This document shows, one piece after another, positions 7,855 through 15,194 of a DNA stretch of 64,000 nt. The stretch lies in assembly GCF_001028665.1 (NCBI RefSeq), contig NZ_CP011505.1:620001-684000 (forward strand), in the 5' to 3' direction. Numbering within the stretch: position 1 is the first letter of the stretch; the number at the start of each line of letters is the position of its first letter. The notes under the pieces were generated by a model. It did not search any database, was not told the origin of the DNA, and saw only the letters and a program-made list of their open reading frames with translations. Both the position numbers and the translations under genes were made by a program. The DNA comes from Burkholderia pyrrocinia. Its GTDB lineage: Bacteria; Pseudomonadota; Gammaproteobacteria; Burkholderiales; Burkholderiaceae.

Positions 7855-9230
7855 AAGCGCCTTCGTTCGCCCGCCACGCGCATTCCGCGATCGATCTGCA
7901 CCCGGAACTCCCGATCGCGGGCCCGCACCGCTATCCGCACTGGCTCAATCGCGAGCGCGTGCGCCTCTATGCCGGTGCCGTGCTGCTGGCCGAGCTGCTG
8001 TTCATCGGCATCTACCTGGTCCGCCTGTTCCTGTCGCACAAAACCGCACTGGAGCCGCTGTCGCAGGATTTCTCGCCGATCTGGAGCGCCGCGTGGCTCG
8101 CCGCGCACGGGCAAGGCGCCGATGCGTGGCATTTCCCCGCGCTGTTCGCGGTCCAGAAGCTGGCGGTCCCGACGATGACGCTCGCGGACGGCACGCTGCC
8201 GTGGCTCTATCCGCCAACGACGCTGCTGCTGGTACTGCCGCTCGGCTGGCTGCCCTACACGCTGGCGCTCGTGCTGTGGCTCGGCGTCACGTATGCGCTG
8301 TTCGCCGCAACGATCCGCGCGACCGTGCAGCGCGATGCCGCCTGGCTGTGCGCGCTCGCGTTCCCCGGCGCGTTCGTCACCGTGATCGTCGGCCAGACCA
8401 GCCTCTTTACCGCGATGCTCGCCGGCGCCGGCCTGCTCGCGCTGAACCGCCGCCCCGTCTGCGCCGGGATCTGCTTCGGCTTGCTGACGATGAAGCCGCA
8501 GCTCGCGGTGCTGTTCCCGTTCGCGCTGCTGTGCGCGGGCCAGTGGCGCGCGCTGGCCGCGTGGGCCGCGACGATCGCCGGCAGCGCCGCGCTCGCGACG
8601 CTCGCATTCGGTATCGGCCCGTGGGTCACGTTCGCACATGTGATCGGCAACGTGTACGCGATCGTCGGCACCGGTCACGCGAAGCTCGCCCGCATGCCGA
8701 CCGTGTTTGCGCTTGCGACGATGGCCGGCTGGCCCGCGATCGTCGCACGAAGCCTTCAATTGCTGTCGGCCGCGGTCGCCGCGATCGCCGTCGTCTACGC
8801 GTGGCGCGGCGCATGTTCGTACGCGCTGCGCGCCGCGACGCTCGCATGCGCATGCCTGCTGGTCAGCCCTTATCTGTACGACTACGACCTGACCTGGTAC
8901 GGCATCGTGATCGCGTGGTACGCGCGCTATGCATGGACGCACGGCTGGCGGCATTTCGATCGCGAATGGCTGATGCTGCTGTGGCCGATGCCGCTCGCGG
9001 GCCTCTTTGTCGTGCCGCATCTGTCGTTCCAGTTCATGCCGCTCGTGACGCTCGCGTCGCTCGCGCTGCTCGTCGGCCGGATCGCGCAGGAACGGCACGA
9101 CGTGCCGTCGATGCCCGACGCACGCGACGACTCGACCGAGACCGGTTTCACGCATCCGGTCCGACCGCACCACCGCCCGGCGTACGGAATGCGCCGCACC
9201 GGCCGCCCGATCATCGGCGCCGACCGGTGA
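7851..9230 (+). CDS. GT87 (DUF2029) integral-membrane glycosyltransferase, second copy
   Basis: This 459-residue paralogue of the preceding gene starts at the ATG within the ATGA overlap. It shares the same signatures in the same order: LSQDFSPIWSAAWL, TLPWLYPPTT, IVGQTSLFTAMLAG and MKPQLAVLFPFALL. It has an extra N-terminal cytoplasmic stretch of about 40 residues and a polar C-terminal tail. Two consecutive diverged GT87 enzymes suggest that successive sugars, or two acceptors, are handled. A frame open far upstream of the chosen start is a shadow of the first gene. Confidence 0.82.
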   Translation: MKAPSFARHAHSAIDLHPELPIAGPHRYPHWLNRERVRLYAGAVLLAELLFIGIYLVRLFLSHKTALEPLSQDFSPIWSAAWLAAHGQGADAWHFPALFAVQKLAVPTMTLADGTLPWLYPPTTLLLVLPLGWLPYTLALVLWLGVTYALFAATIRATVQRDAAWLCALAFPGAFVTVIVGQTSLFTAMLAGAGLLALNRRPVCAGICFGLLTMKPQLAVLFPFALLCAGQWRALAAWAATIAGSAALATLAFGIGPWVTFAHVIGNVYAIVGTGHAKLARMPTVFALATMAGWPAIVARSLQLLSAAVAAIAVVYAWRGACSYALRAATLACACLLVSPYLYDYDLTWYGIVIAWYARYAWTHGWRHFDREWLMLLWPMPLAGLFVVPHLSFQFMPLVTLASLALLVGRIAQERHDVPSMPDARDDSTETGFTHPVRPHHRPAYGMRRTGRPIIGADR

Positions 9231-9254
9231 CGCGACATCACAAGGGGAATCATC

Positions 9255-10298
9255 ATGCGGGAATCACTCTACAAGCCGCTCGTCTCGCTGGTCGTGCCGT
9301 TCTATAACGAAGGCGAAGCCGTCGAGCGTTTCTTCGACGTCGTGCTTCCGTTGCTGACGGCGATCGACGCGATCCGCTTCGAGATCGTCTGCGTGAATGA
9401 CGGCAGCCGCGACGACACGCTCGAACGCCTGATCCGGATCAGCACCGGCGAGCGGCGCGTGCGCGTCATCGATCTCACCCGCAACTTCGGCAAGGAAGCC
9501 GCGCTGACGGCCGGCCTCGACGAAGCCACCGGCGACGCGGTGATCCCGCTCGACGCCGACCTGCAGGACCCGCCGAGCCTGATCCCGGTGATGATCGAAC
9601 ACTGGCGCGACGGCGCGGAAGTCGTGGCGGCGAAGCGCAGCAACCGCGCGTGCGATTCGTTCGCGAAGCGCACCGCAGCCGCGATCTACTACCGCGTGCA
9701 CAACCTGCTGTCGGACGTGAAGCTGCCCGAGAACGTCGGCGATTTCCGGCTGATGGACCGCAAGGTCGTGAACGCGCTGCGCAGCCTGCCCGAGCGGCAC
9801 CGCTTCATGAAGGGGCTGTTTGCGTGGGTCGGCTACAAGACCGTGATCGTCGAATACCAGCGCGACCCGCGCAGCGCCGGGCACTCGAAGTTCTCCGGCT
9901 GGAAGCTGTGGAATTTCGCGCTGGAAGGGATCACCAGCTTCAGCACGGTGCCGCTGCGCAGCTGGACCTACATCGGCGTCGGCATCGCCGCGCTCGCGTT
10001 CCTGTACGGCTCGTTCATCATCTTCCGCACGCTGCTGTTCGGCAATCCGGTGCTCGGTTACGCGTCGCTGATCTCGGTCACGCTGTTCATCGGCGGCATC
10101 GAACTGATCGGGATCGGTGTCGTCGGCGAATACATCGGGCGGATCTACGACGAGTCGAAGCAACGGCCCGTCTACCTGATCCGCCGCCGCTACCAGGCGC
10201 ACGGCAAGGTGATCGAACTCCCGGTCGCGCGCGATGCGCGCCGCCAGATTGCACGCCGGCGCGTGCAGCCGACCCGGGCGCGGATCGACGCTCGCTGA
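9255..10298 (+). CDS. GtrB-like polyprenyl-phosphate glycosyltransferase (GT2)
   Basis: This 347-residue GT2 enzyme transfers a sugar from a nucleotide donor to polyprenyl phosphate on the cytoplasmic face. The fold begins VSLVVPFYNEGE (residues 10-21), then NDGSRDDT, and the metal-binding DxD is at D100-A-D102 in LDADLQDPP. FRLMDRKVV and HSKFSGWKLWNFALEGI are typical of the DPM1/GtrB group. Two C-terminal membrane helices (about residues 230-250 and 265-290) place it with GtrB. It would supply the lipid-linked sugar used by the two GT87 proteins, with the GtrA-like flippase encoded 15 bases downstream. AAGGGGAAT precedes the start. Confidence 0.9.
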   Translation: MRESLYKPLVSLVVPFYNEGEAVERFFDVVLPLLTAIDAIRFEIVCVNDGSRDDTLERLIRISTGERRVRVIDLTRNFGKEAALTAGLDEATGDAVIPLDADLQDPPSLIPVMIEHWRDGAEVVAAKRSNRACDSFAKRTAAAIYYRVHNLLSDVKLPENVGDFRLMDRKVVNALRSLPERHRFMKGLFAWVGYKTVIVEYQRDPRSAGHSKFSGWKLWNFALEGITSFSTVPLRSWTYIGVGIAALAFLYGSFIIFRTLLFGNPVLGYASLISVTLFIGGIELIGIGVVGEYIGRIYDESKQRPVYLIRRRYQAHGKVIELPVARDARRQIARRRVQPTRARIDAR

Positions 10299-10313
10299 CG
10301 CGCGCAAGCAACC

Positions 10314-10697
10314 ATGATCGACCTGCTTCATGCGGAGCGCACGCGGCTCGTGCGCTTCGGCTTGTCCGGGCTCTGTTCGACCGCGATCCATACGCTGGTC
10401 GCGTCGGCGCTGTTCGCGCTGTTCGATGCGACGCTGGTCGCCGCGAACGCGGTCGCGTTTCTCTGCGCCACCGCGTTCTCGTATCTCGCGAATACGCTGT
10501 GGAGTTTCTCGTCGACGGTACGCACGCGCAACGCGCTGCGCTTTCTCGTCGTCACGCTGGCCGGCTTCGTCGAAACGCTGCTGCTCGCGCGTGCCGCCGA
10601 GGCGCTCGACGTGTCGCGCACGATGAGCATCGTCGCGATCGCGCTGCTGATCCCGCCGACGACATTCGTGCTGCATCGGCTCTGGACCTACCGGTAA
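10314..10697 (+). CDS. GtrA family membrane protein (probable lipid-linked sugar flippase)
   Basis: This 127-residue protein has four hydrophobic helices and the GtrA pattern: RFGLSGLCSTAIHTLVASAL at the start, NAVAFLCATAFSYLANTLWSF in the middle, and a basic RLWTYR end. GtrA proteins are thought to flip polyprenyl-phosphate sugars across the inner membrane. It directly follows the GtrB-like gene, completing a gtrA/gtrB pair with two GT87 enzymes as the acceptor-side transferases. Confidence 0.87.
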   Translation: MIDLLHAERTRLVRFGLSGLCSTAIHTLVASALFALFDATLVAANAVAFLCATAFSYLANTLWSFSSTVRTRNALRFLVVTLAGFVETLLLARAAEALDVSRTMSIVAIALLIPPTTFVLHRLWTYR

Positions 10698-10928
10698 GCG
10701 CTGGATCGCCCGCCGCCCGGCGGCCCGATACCTGCCGCGAATCGCCCCCCTTCCCGCTCCCGAATCGTCGCGCCGCCGCGGCGGCGATCGCGCCGTCCAT
10801 CGGCCCTTTCGCATTTCGAAAATAATCGGCCAACCAATTAACAGATTCAATGTCGCTCTATTTATGCAATGCATCCATTGGATTGAATCCGATTTCAAAA
10901 TTAACCTCCGAAAATTATTTTCTCGACC

Positions 10929-10971
10929 CTGTTTACCTTTACAGCTCTCATCATTAACCGAACGGGATAAT
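10929..10971 (+). promoter_or_regulatory. Lux/cep-box-like dyad with -10 element upstream of the AidA gene
   Basis: CTGTTTACCTTTACAG at 10929-10944 has the CTG-N10-CAG layout of LuxR-type boxes, with CTGT/ACAG arms. GATAAT at 10966-10971 fits a -10 hexamer, which would place the transcript start near 10978 and the dyad centre near -41.5, the usual place for LuxR-family activators. AidA of B. cenocepacia is a known CepR-activated gene. CTGT-N8-ACAG also fits a LexA core, although the AT-poor interior and the context favour quorum sensing. Confidence 0.6.
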
Positions 10972-11094
10972 CTGCATTCGCCGTCGCGCCTGGTCGCGCC
11001 ATATCGCGCACGAAGCCTTGCAGGACAAGGAGATGGCGGCTGCACGAAGCAAATCGCGCAACGATAAGTCCCATTACTTGAAACGGGAGCTTCT

Positions 11095-11598
11095 ATGTCA
11101 CGCATTACCGATGTGCTCGTCTCGATCGACACCGAAACCATTCTGAAAAATTATCCGAATCCCAGCAGGAATCCGAATAGTCCGACGCTGATCGACTGGA
11201 AGCACGTGTACATGGTCACGAACCAGGACAACGTGGTGTCCGGGCAGGCGGGCGGCGAACTCGACCTGAAGGCGCAGGTCGGCGACCTGATCCGCTGGCG
11301 CGAAACGAGCCTGTCGCTGGGCTTCGAGAAACAGGTGGTCTTCTACGGCTTCATCGCCAACCAGGGCAAGGACCTGATTTCGACACCCACGCCGCGCAAG
11401 GCCACCGCATCGGTTCCGATTCCGAACCCGAGCTCGCCGTCGACGCCGACCTGCCAGAAGATCGACAACTATTACTGGTCGTCGGAAACGCTGTCGGAAG
11501 GGCGCGTCACCTACCACTTCTACTTCCAGATCATCGACCGCAACTGCCAGTCGCTGGGCTGCTACCAGTGGGATCCGTTCATCTCGATCCACAACTGA
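11095..11598 (+). CDS. AidA/PixA family (inclusion body) protein
   Basis: This 167-residue cytoplasmic-type protein has no signal peptide. It matches the AidA/PixA family by ITDVLVSIDTETILKNYPN, a PTLIDWKHVYMVTNQDNVVSGQAGGELDL block, DLIRWRETSLSL, YYWSS, and a C-terminal ISIHN-type strand. PixA forms inclusion bodies in Xenorhabdus. AidA in Burkholderia is quorum-sensing regulated and needed for slow killing of nematodes. The start follows CGGGAG. The lectin-fused paralogue begins 65 bases downstream and probably shares the transcript. Confidence 0.85.
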   Translation: MSRITDVLVSIDTETILKNYPNPSRNPNSPTLIDWKHVYMVTNQDNVVSGQAGGELDLKAQVGDLIRWRETSLSLGFEKQVVFYGFIANQGKDLISTPTPRKATASVPIPNPSSPSTPTCQKIDNYYWSSETLSEGRVTYHFYFQIIDRNCQSLGCYQWDPFISIHN

Positions 11599-11663
11599 TC
11601 GCGGCAGGCGGGCGGCCGCGCCGCGGTCGCCCGCGTCATTCCCTTGTTGCGGAGGAAGCGACC

Positions 11664-12554
11664 ATGTCTGGTCTTCGTTGCGATGTGCTCGCAATCGTCG
11701 ATGCCGTCACGCTGCTGTCGGCCTACCCCGATGCGAGCGGGAACGCCGACGCGCCGACCGTGATCGACGGCCGGCACATCTACGTGGTGAGCCCCGGCGA
11801 GACCGGGCAGCTCGGCCACAACGACAGCCGGCTCTTTGCCGGCCTGTCGCCGGGCGACCAGCTCCACCTGCGCGAAACCGCGCTGGCGCTGCGTGCCGAG
11901 GTGAGCGTGCTGTTCGTCCGGTTCGCCTTGAAGGACGCCGGCATCGTCGCGCCGATCGAACCGGAAGTGCGCGACGCCACCACGCCGGTGCCGAATGCCG
12001 ACGACCTGCTTCATCCGCCGTGCCAGCCGATGAAAGACCACTACTGGCGCAGCGACGTGCTCGCCGCGGGCACCACCACGTGTACGGCCGACTTCGCCGT
12101 GCTCGACCGCGACGGCGCCGTGTTGGCCTATTTCCGCTGGGAAACGTCGGTCGAGATCGCCGGCAGCCGGCCGGATACGAAACAGCCCGGCTTCAAGCCG
12201 TCGTCGGACCGCAACGGCAACTTCAGCCTGCCGCCGAATACCGACTTCAAGGCGACCTTCTACGCGAATGCCGCCGACCGGCAGGACCTGAAGCTGTTCA
12301 TCGACGACGCGCCGGAACCGGCCGCGTCGTTCGTCGGCAATGGCAACGACGGCGTCAGGCAGTTCACGCTGAACTCGAAAGGCGGCAAGATCCGCATCGA
12401 CGCATCGGCCAACGGCAGGAAATCCGCGACCGATGCGCGCCTCGCGCCGCTGTCCGCGGGCGACCAGGTGTGGCTCGGCTGGCTCGGCGCCGAGGACGGC
12501 GCCGACAGCGACTACAACGACGGGATCGTCATTCTTCAGTGGCCGATCACCTGA
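11664..12554 (+). CDS. AidA/PixA-like protein fused to a C-terminal LecB/BC2L-type calcium lectin domain
   Basis: This 296-residue, two-domain protein starts at an ATG preceded by GGAGGAAG. Residues 1 to about 165 are an AidA/PixA domain (CDVLAIVDAVTLLSAYPD, PTVIDGRHIYVVSPG, LRETALAL, HYWRSD). Residues about 183-296 match Burkholderia BC2L-A and Pseudomonas LecB. Calcium ligands equivalent to LecB N21, E95, D99, D101, N103 and D104 are present as N202, E277, D281, D283, N285 and D286 in EDGADSDYNDG. The sugar-specificity loop is A203-A204-D205, close to the mannose-preferring BC2L-A loop. The protein ends WPIT rather than WPIG or WPLG, so the terminal glycine whose carboxylate binds calcium across the dimer is a threonine. 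No signal peptide is seen, as for other BC2L lectins. Confidence 0.88.
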   Translation: MSGLRCDVLAIVDAVTLLSAYPDASGNADAPTVIDGRHIYVVSPGETGQLGHNDSRLFAGLSPGDQLHLRETALALRAEVSVLFVRFALKDAGIVAPIEPEVRDATTPVPNADDLLHPPCQPMKDHYWRSDVLAAGTTTCTADFAVLDRDGAVLAYFRWETSVEIAGSRPDTKQPGFKPSSDRNGNFSLPPNTDFKATFYANAADRQDLKLFIDDAPEPAASFVGNGNDGVRQFTLNSKGGKIRIDASANGRKSATDARLAPLSAGDQVWLGWLGAEDGADSDYNDGIVILQWPIT

Positions 12555-12584
12555 GCGTCCGGGCGTCATCACCGCGTGCCGCGC

Positions 12585-13523
12585 TCAGGTGCGCGGCAGC
12601 CCCGGCGGATTGGTCTGCGACCGGTCGACCGCTTCGGCGTCGAGGCTCCAGCGGCCGAGCACTTTCCGGTAGCTGCCGTTCGCGATCAGCGCATTGACCG
12701 CGAGCGTCAGCGGATCGGCGAGGCCGCTGCCCTTGCGCGTCGTGATCGCGATGTCCGCGGTGCGCGGCCAGCCGCCGCTCACGGTGCCGATGAGCTTCGC
12801 ATCGCCGCGCAGCGACGCCTGGTACGCAAGCATCGAATTCACGCTGAAGATCGTGTCGACGCGGCCCGACTGCAGCGCGACCCAGCGCTCCGCCGCATCG
12901 GCGTAGTACTGGATCTCGACTGGTGCGAGGCCGCGCGCGACGTTCTGCCGGTTCCATTCGAGCAGGATCTTTTCCTGGTTCGTGCCCGAATCGGTCACGA
13001 CGCGCAGCCCCGCGACGTCCTTCGGCTCGCGGATCGCGGTTATCCGGCTGCTGGTTTTCACGTAGAAGCCGAGCTGATCCTTCCGGTAGGTCGAGAAGTC
13101 GAATTTTTCCTTGCGCTGCTCGGTGACCGTCACGTTCGAGATCACCGCGTCGACCTTGCCGGACTGCAGCGCGAGCGGCCAGTCGGCCCACGCGAGCGGC
13201 ACGATCTTCAGCTTGCGCCCGGCGCTGTCCGCGATGAGCTGCGCGAGATCGGGATCGAAGCCGACCACCGTCCGCGCGTCGGTCGCATACGTGCTGAGCG
13301 GCGGCAGGTTCGGCGCGATGCCGATCGTCAGCGTGTTCGCTTCGGCAAACCTGAAGCCGCCCGGCAACGCCTGCTCGACCGCCGGGTTCACGGTGCCGCG
13401 CTGCCGGCCGGGCTGCTCGGGGCTCAGGTCGAACGTCGCGGCCTGTGCGGCGACGCTGCCGCCGATCAGCACGGCGGCCAGCATCCGAACGACGCGTGCA
13501 ACGGGAAATGCTGTTCTTGTCAT
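12585..13523 (-). CDS. Amino-acid-type ABC transporter periplasmic binding protein
   Basis: This 312-residue protein has a Sec signal (MTRTAFPVARVVRMLAAVLIGGSVAAQA) and an SBP_bac_3 fold: LTIGIAPNLPPLSTY, VVGFDPDLAQLIAD, LVPLAWADWPLALQSGKVDAVISNVTVTEQRKEKFDFSTYRKDQLGF read as the usual core (with IVPLAW here), and a GLRVVTDSGTNQEKIL hinge. The start at 13521-13523 has AAGGAA upstream. No permease or ATPase gene is adjacent, so it either uses a distant ABC transporter or acts as a binding or sensing protein. It lies about 110 bases downstream of the oxygenase gene in the same direction. Confidence 0.87.
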   Translation of the reverse strand: MTRTAFPVARVVRMLAAVLIGGSVAAQAATFDLSPEQPGRQRGTVNPAVEQALPGGFRFAEANTLTIGIAPNLPPLSTYATDARTVVGFDPDLAQLIADSAGRKLKIVPLAWADWPLALQSGKVDAVISNVTVTEQRKEKFDFSTYRKDQLGFYVKTSSRITAIREPKDVAGLRVVTDSGTNQEKILLEWNRQNVARGLAPVEIQYYADAAERWVALQSGRVDTIFSVNSMLAYQASLRGDAKLIGTVSGGWPRTADIAITTRKGSGLADPLTLAVNALIANGSYRKVLGRWSLDAEAVDRSQTNPPGLPRT

Positions 13524-13631
13524 GTTTGACGGGTTCCTTCTTGTTCGATGATGCATTGGGCGAACGCGAGTCGCGGCAGCGCGATGATCGACGCTGGAAT
13601 ACGCAGCCACCGCCCCGCGTTCCCGGCCCTC

Positions 13632-14753
13632 TTACGCGGGCGTCGCTTCGAGTTCGGCCGCAGCGGTGCGCTGAGGCGCCGGCTGCGCGACCGGCGACGG
13701 GCGCGTCGCTTGCGACGATTCGCCCGCATACAGCGCCTTCGGATCGAACACACGCGCCTGCAGCGGCGTAAACGCGCGGAAATTCCACAGGCTGCGCGCG
13801 ACGAACACGCGCTGCACCCAGCGGAACGCGCGGTCGTTCTCGTCGTATTGCGGATCGAAGCGGTCGCGCGAATGCAGCGTGAAATGGTTGTTGATCAGCA
13901 CCAGCTTGCCCGGCGACACCTGCACGCCGAACGACACCTCGCGCACCGCGCGATACAGGTTGGCCAGCGCTTCCTGCGCACGCGTATTGACCGCCAGCAC
14001 CATGTCCGGATAGAACGCGACCGTCACGCGCGGCGCATCGAGCGGCCCCGACAGCACGGCGCTCAGGTCGGTGTTGTCGCGCGGCGTCGGCGCCGCGCCG
14101 CGCCACCGGTACGGCACGCGGATGATGTAGTGCTCGCCGTAGAGCTGCGCGATATCGTCCGGCGACAGCAGTTGCAGCGCGCGGCGCGCATCCGCGAGCC
14201 GCGTGTACGGGCCGCCGCCGGCTTCGCTGCGCACGCCGAGCAGCAGCAACGCGAACGGCGACGTGTCGCCTTCGGGCATGTGCGCCTGCGCGGCATTCTC
14301 GATATGGAAATCCAGCTCGACCTCGGAGCCGAGGCCCGTGTATTCGCGCGCGGTCGTCTTGTGCGGCGTCAGGTTGTTCACGAGCTCGCGGCCTTCGTGC
14401 GCGATCGAATACGGCTCGCCGGCCAGCGTGCTCAGCGCGACCAGTACGTTCTCGCTCAGCACGCCGGACTTGAACGAGCGGCCGGTCTCCTCGAACCTCG
14501 GGCTGCCGTTCACATCGCCGTCGATCGGCAGGTTGTCGATCTCGATCGACCCGTGCGCGTCCGCGGTCGGCGCCTTCGCGCGGTCGAAGGCGTCGACGAT
14601 CCGGTCGGGAAACGCGTTGTAGGCCAGCTTGCGGACTGCGCTGATGTAGCCGGCGCCGCCGGCGGGATCGTAAGCGAGCGCGCCGAGCGTCTTCCGGATG
14701 TGACCGGACTCCACTGCCGTCAAGACGATACGTTCATCTGCAAGGTAGGTCAT
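13632..14753 (-). CDS. Fe(II)/2-oxoglutarate oxygenase, TauD/clavaminate-synthase-like (amino-acid hydroxylase type)
   Basis: This 373-residue enzyme belongs to the clavaminate synthase-like group that includes VioC and AsnO, which hydroxylate free arginine or asparagine. The iron ligands appear as the HxE pair in ELDFHIENAAQAH (near residue 155) and the distal histidine in NNHFTLHSRDRF, followed by the arginine that holds 2-oxoglutarate in DRAFRWVQRVFV. A proline/alanine-rich tail of about 35 residues follows. The substrate cannot be read from sequence; a free or carrier-bound amino acid is likely. It is transcribed divergently from the MFS exporter and two ATP-grasp genes. Confidence 0.82.
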   Translation of the reverse strand: MTYLADERIVLTAVESGHIRKTLGALAYDPAGGAGYISAVRKLAYNAFPDRIVDAFDRAKAPTADAHGSIEIDNLPIDGDVNGSPRFEETGRSFKSGVLSENVLVALSTLAGEPYSIAHEGRELVNNLTPHKTTAREYTGLGSEVELDFHIENAAQAHMPEGDTSPFALLLLGVRSEAGGGPYTRLADARRALQLLSPDDIAQLYGEHYIIRVPYRWRGAAPTPRDNTDLSAVLSGPLDAPRVTVAFYPDMVLAVNTRAQEALANLYRAVREVSFGVQVSPGKLVLINNHFTLHSRDRFDPQYDENDRAFRWVQRVFVARSLWNFRAFTPLQARVFDPKALYAGESSQATRPSPVAQPAPQRTAAAELEATPA

Positions 14754-15194
14754 AGGTCTCTCGTAAAAAGATCTTGGGTCGAAGTGCGGTGGGCACCACC
14801 GCCGCGCTTTGCCGTCCTCGGTGCGAAGCGCTCGACAAGACTAGGAGACCGTCATTGCATTGCGAAATGATATTAAATCGATTGCTAACAAAAATTAGCG
14901 ATATAAGTTCAGCAATTCCGACCGCACCATGTTGCGTCTCTCGCGCCGGTCCTTAACACGAATGCTTGTTAAAAAATCACTGGTTATTATTTGTATTCGC
15001 TAGCGGGTCGATGCTAGTTTTCTGTCGGATTCGACGATGCGGCTCGCTTCGATGGGCAGCCGCCCCCTCATCCGCCAACCGGGAACTCGCCATATGAACC
15101 GATACCGCCTGCTGCGCTGCTTCTTCGGATACGCCGGATGCGACGCTTCGCCGCCGGCACGCCGCCTCGCGACCCACGCGGCGCGGGGGCAGCA
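14754..15194. promoter_or_regulatory. AT-rich divergent control region with GCTAA-N6-TTAGC dyad
   Basis: The 440-base region between the oxygenase (minus) and the MFS gene (plus) is much more AT-rich than its surroundings from 14860 to 15010. At 14884-14899 there is a perfect dyad, GCTAA-CAAAAA-TTAGC, of the T-N11-A type bound by LysR regulators. It is a candidate site for the LysR protein encoded at 17999-18874. No protein gene is evident in it. Confidence 0.45.
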
